Below, piece after piece: positions 54,132 to 63,758 of a stretch of 64,000 bases of DNA. A program made the translations under genes and the position numbers. The notes under the pieces are model-generated. The model saw only the letters and a program-made list of their open reading frames with translations, was not told where the DNA came from and searched no databases. Each line of letters starts with the position of its first letter. Position 1 is the first letter of the stretch. The stretch comes from Streptomyces sp. NBC_00442 (GTDB lineage Bacteria; Actinomycetota; Actinomycetes; Streptomycetales; Streptomycetaceae): assembly GCF_036014195.1 (NCBI RefSeq), contig NZ_CP107918.1, positions 2,108,001-2,172,000 on the forward strand. The letters run 5' to 3'.

Positions 54132-55097
54132 TCACCCCACGGTGAGGACCACCTTCCCGAACAGATCGCCGGACGCCACCTTCTCGAAGCCCTCGCGCGC
54201 CCGGTCCAGCGGCAGCACCTCGTCGATGACGGGACGCACCCCCGTCGCCGAGCAGAACGCGAGCAGGTCCTCCAGCTCGTCCTTCGTGCCCATCGTCGAC
54301 CCCACCACCTTCAGCTCCAGGAAGAAGATCCGGGTCAGTTCGGCGTGGGCGGGGCGGTCGCCGCTGGTGGCGCCCGAGATGACCAGGGTGCCACCGGGGC
54401 GCAGGGACTTGACCGAGTGCGACCAGGTCGCCGCGCCCACCGTCTCGATCACCGCGTCCACCCGCTGCGGCAGCCGCGCACCGGACTCGTACGCCTCGAC
54501 CGCCCCCAGCTCCACGGCCCGCTTGCGCTTGGCCTCGTCGCGGCTCGTGGCGAAGACGCGCAGGCCGGCCGCCTTGCCCAGGACGATCGCGGCGGTGGCG
54601 ACGCCGCCGCCCGCGCCCTGCACCAGGACCGAATCGCCGGGCCGCACACCGGCATTGGTGAACAGCATCCGGTACGCGGTGAGCCACGCCGTCGGCAGGC
54701 ACGCGGCCTCCGCGAAGCTCATGCCCTTCGGCTTGGGCAGCACGTTCCAGGTGGGCACGGCGACCTGCTCGGCGAAGGTGCCCTGGTACTTCTCGGTGAG
54801 GATCGAGCGGCCCTCGGTGGGGCCGACCCCGTGGCCGCTCTGGCCGATCACCGAGTGCAGGACGACTTCGTTGCCGTCCCGGTCGATCCCGGCCGCGTCG
54901 CAGCCCAGGATCATCGGCAGCTTGTCCTCGCTGAGGCCGACGCCGCGCAGCGACCAGACGTCGTGGTGGTTGAGGGAGGCGGCCCGTACGTCGACGAGGC
55001 TCCAGCCGGGGCGTACCTCGGGGGCCGGCCGCTCCCCCAACTCAAGGCCGTTGAGCGGCTGGTCACGGTCGATGCGGGCGGCGTAGGCGGCGAACAT
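54132..55097 (-). CDS. Zinc-type alcohol dehydrogenase / quinone oxidoreductase family
   Basis: 321 aa. MDR family: GroES-like N-terminal domain (ASLNHHDVWSLRG, LGCDAAGI) and a Rossmann domain with VLVQGAGGGVATAAIVLGKAAG. The structural-zinc Cys cluster is missing, which favours a quinone-oxidoreductase-like (zeta-crystallin) enzyme. -10 TAGGGT (55105-55110) lies 7 nt before the ATG, so it is leaderless. Substrate unknown. Confidence 0.9.
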   Translation of the reverse strand: MFAAYAARIDRDQPLNGLELGERPAPEVRPGWSLVDVRAASLNHHDVWSLRGVGLSEDKLPMILGCDAAGIDRDGNEVVLHSVIGQSGHGVGPTEGRSILTEKYQGTFAEQVAVPTWNVLPKPKGMSFAEAACLPTAWLTAYRMLFTNAGVRPGDSVLVQGAGGGVATAAIVLGKAAGLRVFATSRDEAKRKRAVELGAVEAYESGARLPQRVDAVIETVGAATWSHSVKSLRPGGTLVISGATSGDRPAHAELTRIFFLELKVVGSTMGTKDELEDLLAFCSATGVRPVIDEVLPLDRAREGFEKVASGDLFGKVVLTVG

Positions 55098-55182
55098 GGC
55101 CCTGACCCTAGGGTGCGGGGCCCGGCCGCCGGAACCTCCCACGGCTGTGACACCCCGCACGCCGGGACGGGTCGCGAAAACG

Positions 55183-55220
55183 GCCGTGCCGGGCTCCCCC
55201 GAAGGAGAGCCCGGCACGGC
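55183..55220. terminator. Hairpin terminator between dehydrogenase and malic enzyme genes
   Basis: GCCGTGCCGGGCTC (55183-55196), 10-nt loop, GAGCCCGGCACGGC (55207-55220): perfect 14-bp stem just after the malic enzyme stop on the minus strand. Confidence 0.85.
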
Positions 55221-55240
55221 TCCGTACGAACAGCTACGTA

Positions 55241-56458
<1,218 letters not shown>

Positions 56459-57073
56459 GGTGATGTACCCCTTAAGTCTTCATCAGTTGAGGGTGGCCAC
56501 TCCTTGTTGAGGAGGGGTGGGCGGACCCGCGTACGTTCCCCGCTGAGGGCGGTTGGCCCGCCCCGCGGGGAGGAGGTACGTACGCGCGGGCGCGCCGCAC
56601 ACGCGCCCTGAGCCCCGGATGAGGGGTGTAAGGATCCTTCTTACCGGACAGATACGTCCGCCGACGAGTCCATAGTGGCCCAGCGTCGACGCCCGGTCGC
56701 AGGCGGCCTCCGTACCGTGCCACGACTCGTCACGCCTTGTCACGACATATCGGTTACGCGGCATGAAACATGTCCGCACCGCGCGGTGAACCGGAGATTC
56801 TGCGGTCCGCGCGGGCGCTGCCCGCACAAGGTCCGGCGTCCGAGGCCGGGATGTGGCGGCCTGGTGTGTTTCGGGGGGTGACCCGTTATCCGATTTTGAC
56901 ATGGCTGCGACCCTGATTCCCGGGGTCCGAATGGCAAGATGCGACTTCACACGCGGTTCACACCGCGGTCGCGACACCCGAGGATGCGTGCACGACCACC
57001 GCCAGGACCTGTGCGTTCTCGCTGTACGCACTCCATGGCCACTCCACTCACCACCTGCCGGAGGAACCCGACC
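56459..57073. other. Divergent intergenic region, malic enzyme / ABC transporter
   Basis: 615 bp with no supported gene. TTGACA at 56896-56901 may be a -35 for the transporter, but no convincing -10 is found at 17 bp. GTCAC (56729, 56739), GTTAC (56753) and GAAAC (56765) recall GlnR half-sites, with one base too much spacing. Confidence 0.4.
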
Positions 57074-58030
57074 ATGACCGCAAGCACCACCCGTCGTACG
57101 ACCGCCTCCACGTCCCGGATTGCCGCGGTCGGCGCGATCGCGGTCGCGGGCGCCCTGTTGGTGACCGGCTGCGGTGACCAGACGAAGAAGGGCTCGGCCC
57201 CGGAGTCCTCGGGCTCCAGCACCGCCCCGCTCTTCTCCAAGCTCCCCGCGAACATCCAGAAGGCCGGCGTCATCAAGGTCGGAACGGACGCCACGTACGC
57301 CCCCATGGAGTTCAAGCAGGGCGAGAACATCGTCGGCATCGACCCCGACATCGCCGCGGCTCTCGGCAAGCAGCTCGGGGTGAAGTTCGAGTTCACCAGC
57401 GGCACCTTCGACACCCTGCTCGGCGCGCTGCCCACCGGCCGCTACGACGCGGTCATGTCCTCGGTGAGCGACACCAAGGCCCGCCAGGAAGGCCTTGACA
57501 AGGACGGCAAGAAGACCGGTACGGGCGTCGACTTCGTCGACTACTACACCGCGAGCACCGGCATCCTGGTCAAGAAGGGCAACCCGGAGGGCATCAAGTC
57601 CACCGACGACCTGTGTGGCAAGAAGATCGCCGTGCAGCGCGGCACCACCTACGAGCAGGCCGCCAAGGACCTCGCCGCCAAGTGCGAGAAGGACGGCAAG
57701 GGCAAGCTGAGCTTCGAGCCCTTCTCCACGGACGCCGAGGCGCAGACCCGCGTCAAGGCGGGCGGCGCCGTGGCCGACCTGAACGACTCCCCCGTCGCCG
57801 CGTACATCGCGAAGACCGCGGGCGGCGGCGCCGACTTCGAGTCGGTCGCCAACCCCTCGGACGCGGGCCCGTTCGGCATCGCGGTGGACAAGAAGAACAC
57901 CCAGCTGCGGGACGCTCTCTCCCAGGCCCTTGACGCGATCATCAAGGACGGCTCGTACAAGACGGCGATCGACAAGTGGGGCGGCGCGCAGGGCGCCGTC
58001 ACCAAGGCAGCCATCAACGGCGGCTCCTGA
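57074..58030 (+). CDS. Polar amino-acid ABC transporter, substrate-binding lipoprotein
   Basis: 318 aa. Lipobox LLVTGC after an N-terminal signal, then a family-3 (HisJ/GlnH-like) binding domain (about 65-315) starting VIKVGTDATYAPMEFKQG, with GTFDTLLGALPTGRYDAVMS. It belongs to the glutamate/glutamine/aspartate group. GGAGG lies 9 nt before ATG 57074. First of three genes: binding protein, permease, ATPase. Confidence 0.94.
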   Translation: MTASTTRRTTASTSRIAAVGAIAVAGALLVTGCGDQTKKGSAPESSGSSTAPLFSKLPANIQKAGVIKVGTDATYAPMEFKQGENIVGIDPDIAAALGKQLGVKFEFTSGTFDTLLGALPTGRYDAVMSSVSDTKARQEGLDKDGKKTGTGVDFVDYYTASTGILVKKGNPEGIKSTDDLCGKKIAVQRGTTYEQAAKDLAAKCEKDGKGKLSFEPFSTDAEAQTRVKAGGAVADLNDSPVAAYIAKTAGGGADFESVANPSDAGPFGIAVDKKNTQLRDALSQALDAIIKDGSYKTAIDKWGGAQGAVTKAAINGGS

Positions 58031-58057
58031 CCCGCGCACCACTGAAGGGCAGTCGCT

Positions 58058-58993
58058 GTGACTGACAAGCTCGACAAGACCCCCTCCGGCCCGGCCGACG
58101 CCGTGCCGGAGCAGGGCCCGCCGGAGGCCATCCGCGCCATCCCGGTCCGCCACTACGGCCGCTGGATCAGCGCCGTACTCGTCGTCGTCGTGCTCGGCGC
58201 GCTCGCGTACGCGTTCGCCCAGGGCAATGTGCGCTGGGCCACCGTCACGGACAAGCTGTTCGACCCCAGCATCCTGACCGGCCTGTGGCACACCGTGCTC
58301 ATCAGCGTCGTCTCGATGGCGGTGGGTCTGATCCTCGGCGTGCTGTTCGCCGTGATGCGGCTCTCGAAGAACCCGGTGACCAGCTCGGTCGCCTGGCTGT
58401 ACATCTGGTTCTTCCGCGGCACTCCCGTCTATGTACAGCTCCTCATCTGGTTCAACCTGGCGCTGATCTTCCCGATCCTGAACCTCGGGTTCTACAAGGA
58501 CTACATGACCGCGGTCATGACGCCGTTCCTCGCCGCACTGCTCGGCCTCGGTCTGAACGAGGGCGCGTACATGGCGGAGATCGTCCGGGCCGGCATCCAG
58601 TCGGTGGACGAGGGACAGACCGAGGCCTCGCACGCGCTCGGCATGACCCAGATGCAGACCATGCGCCGCGTGGTGCTCCCCCAGTCGATGCGGGTGATCA
58701 TCCCGCCGACGGGCAACGAGTTCATCAACATGCTCAAGACCTCGTCGCTCGTCGTCGCCGTCCAGTACCAGGATCTGCTGCGCAGCGCCCAGGACGTCGC
58801 CGCGACCTCGTTCGCGGTGATGGAGATGCTCTTCGTCGCCTCCATCTGGTACCTGGCTCTGACCAGCGTGTTCAGCGTCGGCCAGTACTACCTGGAGCGC
58901 CGTTTCGCACGCGGTTCGCTGCGCGCCCTGCCGCCCACGCCGCTGGAGCGCATCAAGTCGAACCTGCTCTCCCTCTCCCACTGGCGGCGGTGA
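58058..58993 (+). CDS. Polar amino-acid ABC transporter permease
   Basis: 311 aa from GTG 58058. A membrane permease (HisMQ type): a first helix at about 35-55, then the BPD_transp_1 domain with four to five further helices and the EAA loop [21 protein letters not shown], which docks on the ATPase. Only one permease gene is present, so it would act as a homodimer. The gene ends 4 nt before the ATPase start. Confidence 0.94.
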   Translation: MTDKLDKTPSGPADAVPEQGPPEAIRAIPVRHYGRWISAVLVVVVLGALAYAFAQGNVRWATVTDKLFDPSILTGLWHTVLISVVSMAVGLILGVLFAVMRLSKNPVTSSVAWLYIWFFRGTPVYVQLLIWFNLALIFPILNLGFYKDYMTAVMTPFLAALLGLGLNEGAYMAEIVRAGIQSVDEGQTEASHALGMTQMQTMRRVVLPQSMRVIIPPTGNEFINMLKTSSLVVAVQYQDLLRSAQDVAATSFAVMEMLFVASIWYLALTSVFSVGQYYLERRFARGSLRALPPTPLERIKSNLLSLSHWRR

Positions 58994-58997
58994 CCCC

Positions 58998-59765
58998 ATG
59001 ACTGCACAACCGATGGTCAAGGCGGAGGGCGTCCACAAGTCGTTCGGCCCCGCCCACATCCTCAAGGGCATCGACCTGGAGGTGGCCGAGGGCGAGGTGT
59101 TCTGCCTGATCGGCCCGTCCGGCTCCGGCAAGTCGACGTTCCTGCGGTGCATCAACCACCTGGAGCAGATCAACGCCGGCCGGCTCTACGTCGACGGCGA
59201 CCTGGTCGGCTACCGGCAGAAGGGCGACAAGCTCTACGAGCTCAAGGACAGCGAAGTCGCCCTGAAGCGCCGGGACATCGGCATGGTCTTCCAGCGCTTC
59301 AACCTGTTCCCGCACATGACGGCCGTAGAGAACGTCATGGAGGCGCCGGTCCAGGTCAAGCGCGAGTCGAAGTCGGTGGCCCGCGAGCGGGCGCTGAAGC
59401 TGCTCGACCGCGTGGGCCTCGCCGACAAGGCAGGCAACTACCCCTCGCAGCTCTCCGGCGGCCAGCAGCAGCGCGTGGCGATCGCCCGCGCGCTGGCGAT
59501 GCAGCCGAAGCTGATGCTCTTCGACGAGCCGACATCCGCGCTCGACCCCGAGCTGGTGGGCGACGTCCTGGACGTCATGCGCGGCCTCGCCGAGGACGGC
59601 ATGACGATGATCGTGGTCACCCACGAGATGGGCTTCGCGCGCGAGGTCGGCGACTCGCTGGTGTTCATGGACGACGGCGTGGTGGTCGAGGCCGGCCACC
59701 CGCGCGACGTGCTGACCAACCCGCAGCACGACCGGACGAAGTCGTTCCTGTCGAAGGTGCTGTAA
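58998..59765 (+). CDS. Polar amino-acid ABC transporter ATPase
   Basis: 255 aa. Walker [15 protein letters not shown] (about 37), Q-loop [11 protein letters not shown], signature [13 protein letters not shown] (about 152), Walker [14 protein letters not shown] and H-loop [12 protein letters not shown]. GlnQ/GluA family. Last gene of the three-gene transporter operon, followed by a terminator. Confidence 0.95.
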   Translation: MTAQPMVKAEGVHKSFGPAHILKGIDLEVAEGEVFCLIGPSGSGKSTFLRCINHLEQINAGRLYVDGDLVGYRQKGDKLYELKDSEVALKRRDIGMVFQRFNLFPHMTAVENVMEAPVQVKRESKSVARERALKLLDRVGLADKAGNYPSQLSGGQQQRVAIARALAMQPKLMLFDEPTSALDPELVGDVLDVMRGLAEDGMTMIVVTHEMGFAREVGDSLVFMDDGVVVEAGHPRDVLTNPQHDRTKSFLSKVL

Positions 59766-59793
59766 CCGGCGCCGCGGTGAAGGAAGGTGAAGG

Positions 59794-59826
59794 AAGGGGG
59801 GTACGGGCCGCGCCCGTACCCCCTTT
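59794..59826 (+). terminator. Terminator of the ABC transporter operon
   Basis: GGGGGTACGGGC (59797-59808), loop CGC, GCCCGTACCCCC (59812-59823), then TTT and a C/T-rich tract: a 12-bp stem extended by AA/TT pairs. Confidence 0.85.
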
Positions 59827-59873
59827 CCCCTTTCCCCTTTCCCTCTTCGCGTCCGCTCCGCGCCTCCCCCGCG

Positions 59874-60701
59874 CTACTTGAGGGCGAGGAGCAGGGTGTC
59901 CGAGGGGGAGGCCCAGACGGGGCGGGCCTCGGCGAAGCCGGCCGCGCGCAGCGTCGCGGCGTGCCAGGACGCGGAGGGCATGTCCCCGTCGGCGTGCTCG
60001 CCGTAGATCTCGTACCGCTTGGCGGTCGGTTCCGCGAGTACGGGGTCCTGGGCGGCCAGCGCCCACCAGTCGGCCCAGTCGAGGGCGCCCCGCGCCCTGG
60101 CGCGGTCCATCTCTGCGTGGCGGTGGACGCGTTCCGCGGCGTTGATGCGGGGCGTGGCGGGGTCGATCATGTGGTCGGCGTTCATGAACACGCCGCCGTC
60201 ACGGACGAGCCCGGCGATCTGCCCGTAGAGCGCGGCCAGCGGCTCCCTGTGCAGCCAGTGCAGGGCGGTCGCGGTGAGCACGGCGTCGTAGGTGTCGTAC
60301 GGGAGCGACTCGGTCCACTCCGGGTCCTTGAGGTCGGCGGTCACGAGGGTGACCCGGCCGTCCCCGGCGAAGGTGCCCGCGGCGATGGCGAGGAGCGCGG
60401 GGTCCAGGTCCACCCCCGTGCTGACCGCGTCCGGGACCCGCGCCAGGAGGCGGTCCGTGATGCTCCCCGTCCCGCACGCGAGGTCGAGTACGCGCGGCGC
60501 GGGCCCGACGCAGGCCTCGACCATGTCGAGCATGACCCGGAAGCGCTCCTCGCGGTCCGGCATGTACCACTCCTGCTGCCGGTCCCAGCTGTCCTGCCAG
60601 CCCCGCCAGTGCGCACGCGCCCGCGCCGCGTCCCCGCTCCCCGGGTCCGCTCCCGTGCCCGGCCCCGCACCCGCACCTGTCCGCGTACTCGTCTCCTCCA
60701 C
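59874..60701 (-). CDS. SAM-dependent methyltransferase (class I)
   Basis: 275 aa from GTG 60701 with GGAGG 7 nt upstream. A Gly/Thr-rich N-terminus is followed by a methyltransferase fold: motif [17 protein letters not shown] (about 75), [11 protein letters not shown] (motif II) and [13 protein letters not shown] (motif IV). Substrate unknown. Divergent from the CGNR zinc-finger gene with a palindrome between, so the two may form a regulated pair. Confidence 0.9.
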   Translation of the reverse strand: MEETSTRTGAGAGPGTGADPGSGDAARARAHWRGWQDSWDRQQEWYMPDREERFRVMLDMVEACVGPAPRVLDLACGTGSITDRLLARVPDAVSTGVDLDPALLAIAAGTFAGDGRVTLVTADLKDPEWTESLPYDTYDAVLTATALHWLHREPLAALYGQIAGLVRDGGVFMNADHMIDPATPRINAAERVHRHAEMDRARARGALDWADWWALAAQDPVLAEPTAKRYEIYGEHADGDMPSASWHAATLRAAGFAEARPVWASPSDTLLLALK

Positions 60702-60730
60702 CGGAGCGCCTCCTTCGAAGCCACTCTGTA

Positions 60731-60747
60731 ATACCCTCGAAGGGTAT
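60731..60747. promoter_or_regulatory. 17-bp palindrome between methyltransferase and CGNR genes
   Basis: ATACCCT-CGA-AGGGTAT, perfect 7-bp arms. It lies 30 bp from the methyltransferase start and 55 bp from the CGNR start. The candidate binder is the CGNR zinc-finger protein; the arms also resemble CsoR-type sites, but no CsoR gene is present. Confidence 0.55.
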
Positions 60748-60801
60748 CCAGCCGTTACCTGAATCCTTCCTGACCCTAGACCGCCGCCGTAAGGACTACA
60801 A

Positions 60802-61416
60802 GTGGAACTGGCCTATTACTCGGACTACGCCGTACGCCTGGTCAACACCGAGGAGCCGGCCCGCGGCAAGGACGCGCTGACGTCGGTCGACGCGGTCCGC
60901 GAACTGTTCGGCGGCAACCAGTCGGCGGCCCGCAGGGCTACGGACGCGGACGTGACGCGCTTCCGCTCGGTACGGGCCCGGCTGAGGGCGGTCTTCGAGG
61001 CGGCCGACCGCGGCGAGGAGGTCCAGGCCGTGGACCTGCTCAACTCCCTGCTCCTCGAATTCCCCGTCAGCCCGCAGGTGTCGGGGCACGAACACCGCGA
61101 CGCGGACGACCGCCCGCTGTGGCACATGCACTTGGCCGACCATCCGTCGAACGCGACGGCCGGTTACGCCGCCATCGCCTCCATGGGCCTGGCCTTCCAC
61201 CTCACGGAGTTCGGGGTCGACCGCCTCGGCCTGTGCCAGGCGGCTCCGTGCCGCAACGCCTACCTGGACACCTCGACCAACCGCTCGCGCCGTTACTGCT
61301 CGGACCGCTGCGCGACCCGCGCCAATGTGGCGGCCTATCGGGCCCGCAAACGCCAGGAGACCGAGCGGTCGGAGAGCACCGGCCTGACCGAGGAGACGGC
61401 CCAGGACGCCACGTAA
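60802..61416 (+). CDS. CGNR zinc-finger (ABATE domain) putative regulator
   Basis: 204 aa. An ABATE-type helical ligand domain (about 1-150), then the CGNR zinc finger: CQAAPCRNAYLDTSTNRSRRYC (split here: Cys at about 147 and 152, then YCSDRCATRANVAAYRAR). AAGGA precedes GTG 60802 by 6 nt. Such proteins are predicted DNA-binding stress regulators. Its 3' end overlaps the convergent sodX gene by 82 bp. Confidence 0.88.
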   Translation: MELAYYSDYAVRLVNTEEPARGKDALTSVDAVRELFGGNQSAARRATDADVTRFRSVRARLRAVFEAADRGEEVQAVDLLNSLLLEFPVSPQVSGHEHRDADDRPLWHMHLADHPSNATAGYAAIASMGLAFHLTEFGVDRLGLCQAAPCRNAYLDTSTNRSRRYCSDRCATRANVAAYRARKRQETERSESTGLTEETAQDAT

Positions 61417-61760
61417 CCGACGGTGCGCCGGCGCCCGGCCGTCATCGGCCGAAAGCGCCCGCGCACCCGGCCGAGCACCAGCTCCACCGGCACGGCACCG
61501 AACGCCCTGCTGTCCACGACCTCGTCGGCGCCGTTGTCCCCGAGCACCCACCAGCCGCTCTCGCGCCGCTCCATCAGCCGCTTGACGATGAGCAGATCCT
61601 GCTGCAACGGGTGCCGGAGCACGGCCACGTCCCCGGCCCGCAGCTCGGCTCCGTAGTGCACGAGCAGCTGATCCCCGTGCAGCAGCGTGGGGACCATCGA
61701 GGTCCCCAGCACCTCAGCGATCCCCAACGGCACCCTCGGCTCCCGCCCCTCGTCCGTCAT
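61335..61760 (-). CDS. sodX: Nickel-SOD maturation protease (SodX type)
   Basis: 141 aa. A signal-peptidase-I-like S26 fold: GTSMVPTLLHGDQLLVH (Ser nucleophile region), VLRHPLQQDLLIVKRL (Lys) and WVLGDNGADEVVDSRAFG. It removes the N-terminal propeptide from SodN so that His1 and Cys2 can bind Ni. Divergent from sodN, 175 bp between starts, the classic pairing. It ends within the CGNR coding region of the opposite strand. Confidence 0.92.
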   Translation of the reverse strand: MTDEGREPRVPLGIAEVLGTSMVPTLLHGDQLLVHYGAELRAGDVAVLRHPLQQDLLIVKRLMERRESGWWVLGDNGADEVVDSRAFGAVPVELVLGRVRGRFRPMTAGRRRTVGYVASWAVSSVRPVLSDRSVSWRLRAR

Positions 61761-61935
61761 ACGTCACCCACCTCCAGGCCACCGGCACCCCGCTGCCACT
61801 CCCACGGTACGTTCCGCCACGAGTCCCGGGGTGACCCTGGACTTTTGACCTAAGCCCATGGGGGCACCCGCGAAATCCCGTCTCTCACCGAGTAATGTCC
61901 CACCTGAGAAGACGATCACGAGGAAGGACAGCTCA

Positions 61936-62331
61936 ATGCTTTCCCGCCTGTTTGCCCCCAAGGTGAAGGTCAGCGCGCACTGCGACCTGCCCTGCGGTGT
62001 GTACGACCCGGCCCAGGCCCGCATCGAGGCGGAGTCGGTCAAGGCCGTACAGGAGAAGTTCCAGGCCAACGAGGACCCGCACTTCCGTGCGCGTGCCGTG
62101 GTCATCAAGGAACAGCGTGCGGAGCTCGCGAAGCACCACGTCTCCGTGCTGTGGAGCGACTACTTCAAGCCCCCGCACTTCGAGAAGTACCCCCAGCTCC
62201 ACCAGCTGGTCAACGACACCCTCAAGGCCCTCTCCACCGCGAAGGCCTCGACCGACCCGAAGACCGGCGAGAAGGCCCTCGAGCTCATCGCCGAGATCGA
62301 CCGCATCTTCTGGGAGACCAAGAAGGCCTGA
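61936..62331 (+). CDS. sodN: Nickel superoxide dismutase
   Basis: 131 aa precursor. A 14-residue propeptide (MLSRLFAPKVKVSA) is followed by HCDLPCGVYDPAQARIE, the Ni-hook whose His1, Cys2 and Cys6 hold the metal after cleavage. The rest is the four-helix bundle of mature NiSOD (117 aa). AGGAAGG lies 7-8 nt before ATG 61936. In Streptomyces, Ni is needed for activity, and Nur coordinates sodN and the Fe-SOD gene sodF. Confidence 0.97.
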   Translation: MLSRLFAPKVKVSAHCDLPCGVYDPAQARIEAESVKAVQEKFQANEDPHFRARAVVIKEQRAELAKHHVSVLWSDYFKPPHFEKYPQLHQLVNDTLKALSTAKASTDPKTGEKALELIAEIDRIFWETKKA

Positions 62332-62447
62332 TCTTTGGTCAGGCCGTCTGATCCGCGATTTCGCGGGTCACGTCGCCCAACTGTCCGCACCCGGCCCGCA
62401 GGCCGCCGAGAACGGCGTCCATGACGGTCCGGGTGCGGTCTTTTTTT
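62332..62447 (+). ncRNA. sodN 3' UTR with intrinsic terminator; candidate s-SodF-type sRNA
   Basis: After the stop: a small CCGCGA/TCGCGG stem (about 62353-62367), then CCGCACCCGG (62385-62394) and CCGGGTGCGG (62429-62438) followed by TCTTTTTTT (62439-62447). It is a true U-tract terminator, rare in Streptomyces. In S. coelicolor a stable sRNA cut from this 3' UTR represses sodF mRNA. Length (about 90-115 nt) and context fit; target pairing cannot be checked here. Confidence 0.6.
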
Positions 62448-62942
62448 CCCGGCCACGGATACGGCGTAGTCCGCCCTGACGATCAGGGCGGCGAACAAGG
62501 ACCGCTTCACTGCCGGCGTCGATGGCCGGTACCCGGGCCCGCCACAGCAGCGCGTGTGGAAGCGGAGCATGCCCGATGCGGCAGCGGCCTCAACTCCGGT
62601 CCGCCTTACCGGATTTGTGTGCACGTCGGCCCACTGTGCGCCTACAGTTGTGCCGGACGTGGCGCAAGGACGTGCCGCGACGTATGGGTCCGGGAGTTGT
62701 CCCGGAGGCTCTTGCGCACCGGGTTGCCCGGCCGGCAGGGGCTGTTGCCGGTGATGAGGTACGGCGCGAGGGCGCCTTCGCCCACACGCGGCGGCAACCG
62801 CGTCGGCCGGACTTGCCAGATGTCGCGCGTGGTGAGAGACCCCCACCGCCCTGTTCCATCGGCTTGCCGGAGGCATCAGGAGAACAGCCCGGCGTGCGCC
62901 GAACACGGCTGATGGCGGTCTCTGATACGGAGTCCGGCCGCC
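62448..62942. other. Unassigned region between sodN terminator and DUF3800 gene
   Basis: 495 bp. GTCCGCCCTGACGATCAGGGCGG (a hairpin of about 8 bp, CGCCCTGA/TCAGGGCG, about 62471-62490) begins it. ORFs on both strands across 62500-62940 have low-complexity Arg/Pro content without start signals. It may hold decayed sequence; no gene recognised. Confidence 0.5.
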
Positions 62943-63635
62943 GTGACCATCACATCCCTGCCACCGAGCGTCTACTTCGCGGACGACAGTGGCGACGCCC
63001 GTCGGGTGGCCCTGCTGGGCTGGATCCGGGTCGACGCGGGAGATCTCGCCGGCCCTCTCGCCCAGTGGCAGGCGTTCCGCTCGGAACTGCACGGCGACCC
63101 CTGTCTGGACATCCGCCCCGACGACAGCCTGCACGCGGTCGCACTCGCCGCGGGACGCGGCCGTCCTGTCCATGGCGTGCCGAGGCCGCCGGGGACCTCC
63201 GCCAAGGAGCCCTACCGTCACGTCGTGCGCCGGGCGCTCACCACGATCGGGGCCATGCCCGGCGTCTCCGTGGGCAGCGCGTACCGCACCGGCGAACCGG
63301 GCTCGACGTTCGGGCAGACCAAGCAGGGGCTCTACGAGGCCTGGGTGCGGCACATCAATGACGTGCACGCGAGGGCGGGTTCGTACGCACGCATCGTCTT
63401 CGACGGCAACGGAACGGAGGCCGGTCTGCGCCAGGCGCACCGCCGCCTGCCGAGCCCGCGGCATGTCGTCGGAGACCCCCATCTGACCCCGGCCCGCCGT
63501 CACCCGCTCCTCCAGGCCGCGGACCACGTCGCGTACTCCGCGTACCAGCAGCTGGCCCGCCAGCCTCAGCGGCAGTTCATGTGGCACTGGCTGAAGGAGC
63601 ACGTGCCACGGGCCGAGGGGCCGCTCCAGCTCTGA
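62943..63635 (+). CDS. DUF3800-like protein
   Basis: 230 aa from GTG 62943. VYFADDSGD near the start and LLQAADHVAYSAYQ near the end are the acidic and Asp motifs of the DUF3800 (RNase H-like) family, often in phage, defence or mobile contexts. DGNGTEAGLRQA in the middle is consistent. No partner genes are identified. A strong terminator follows. Confidence 0.78.
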   Translation: MTITSLPPSVYFADDSGDARRVALLGWIRVDAGDLAGPLAQWQAFRSELHGDPCLDIRPDDSLHAVALAAGRGRPVHGVPRPPGTSAKEPYRHVVRRALTTIGAMPGVSVGSAYRTGEPGSTFGQTKQGLYEAWVRHINDVHARAGSYARIVFDGNGTEAGLRQAHRRLPSPRHVVGDPHLTPARRHPLLQAADHVAYSAYQQLARQPQRQFMWHWLKEHVPRAEGPLQL

Positions 63636-63645
63636 CCCGACAAGT

Positions 63646-63675
63646 CCGGGCCCCGGCATCGCTGCCGGGGCCCGG
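63646..63675 (+). terminator. Hairpin terminator after the DUF3800 gene
   Basis: CCGGGCCCCGGCA (63646-63658), loop TCGC, TGCCGGGGCCCGG (63663-63675): perfect 13-bp stem. Confidence 0.9.
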
Positions 63676-63758
63676 TATGCGGACCTGGTACTCCCGGTGT
63701 CCGGGCCAGGACCGCCACGACTAGGTTCCCACATCAGCGACCGAACGACGGAGACCTC

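Noticed and set aside
60731..60747. CsoR copper operator
   Set aside because: Arms are similar, but no CsoR, CopZ or copper ATPase gene is nearby; the adjacent CGNR gene is the simpler explanation.
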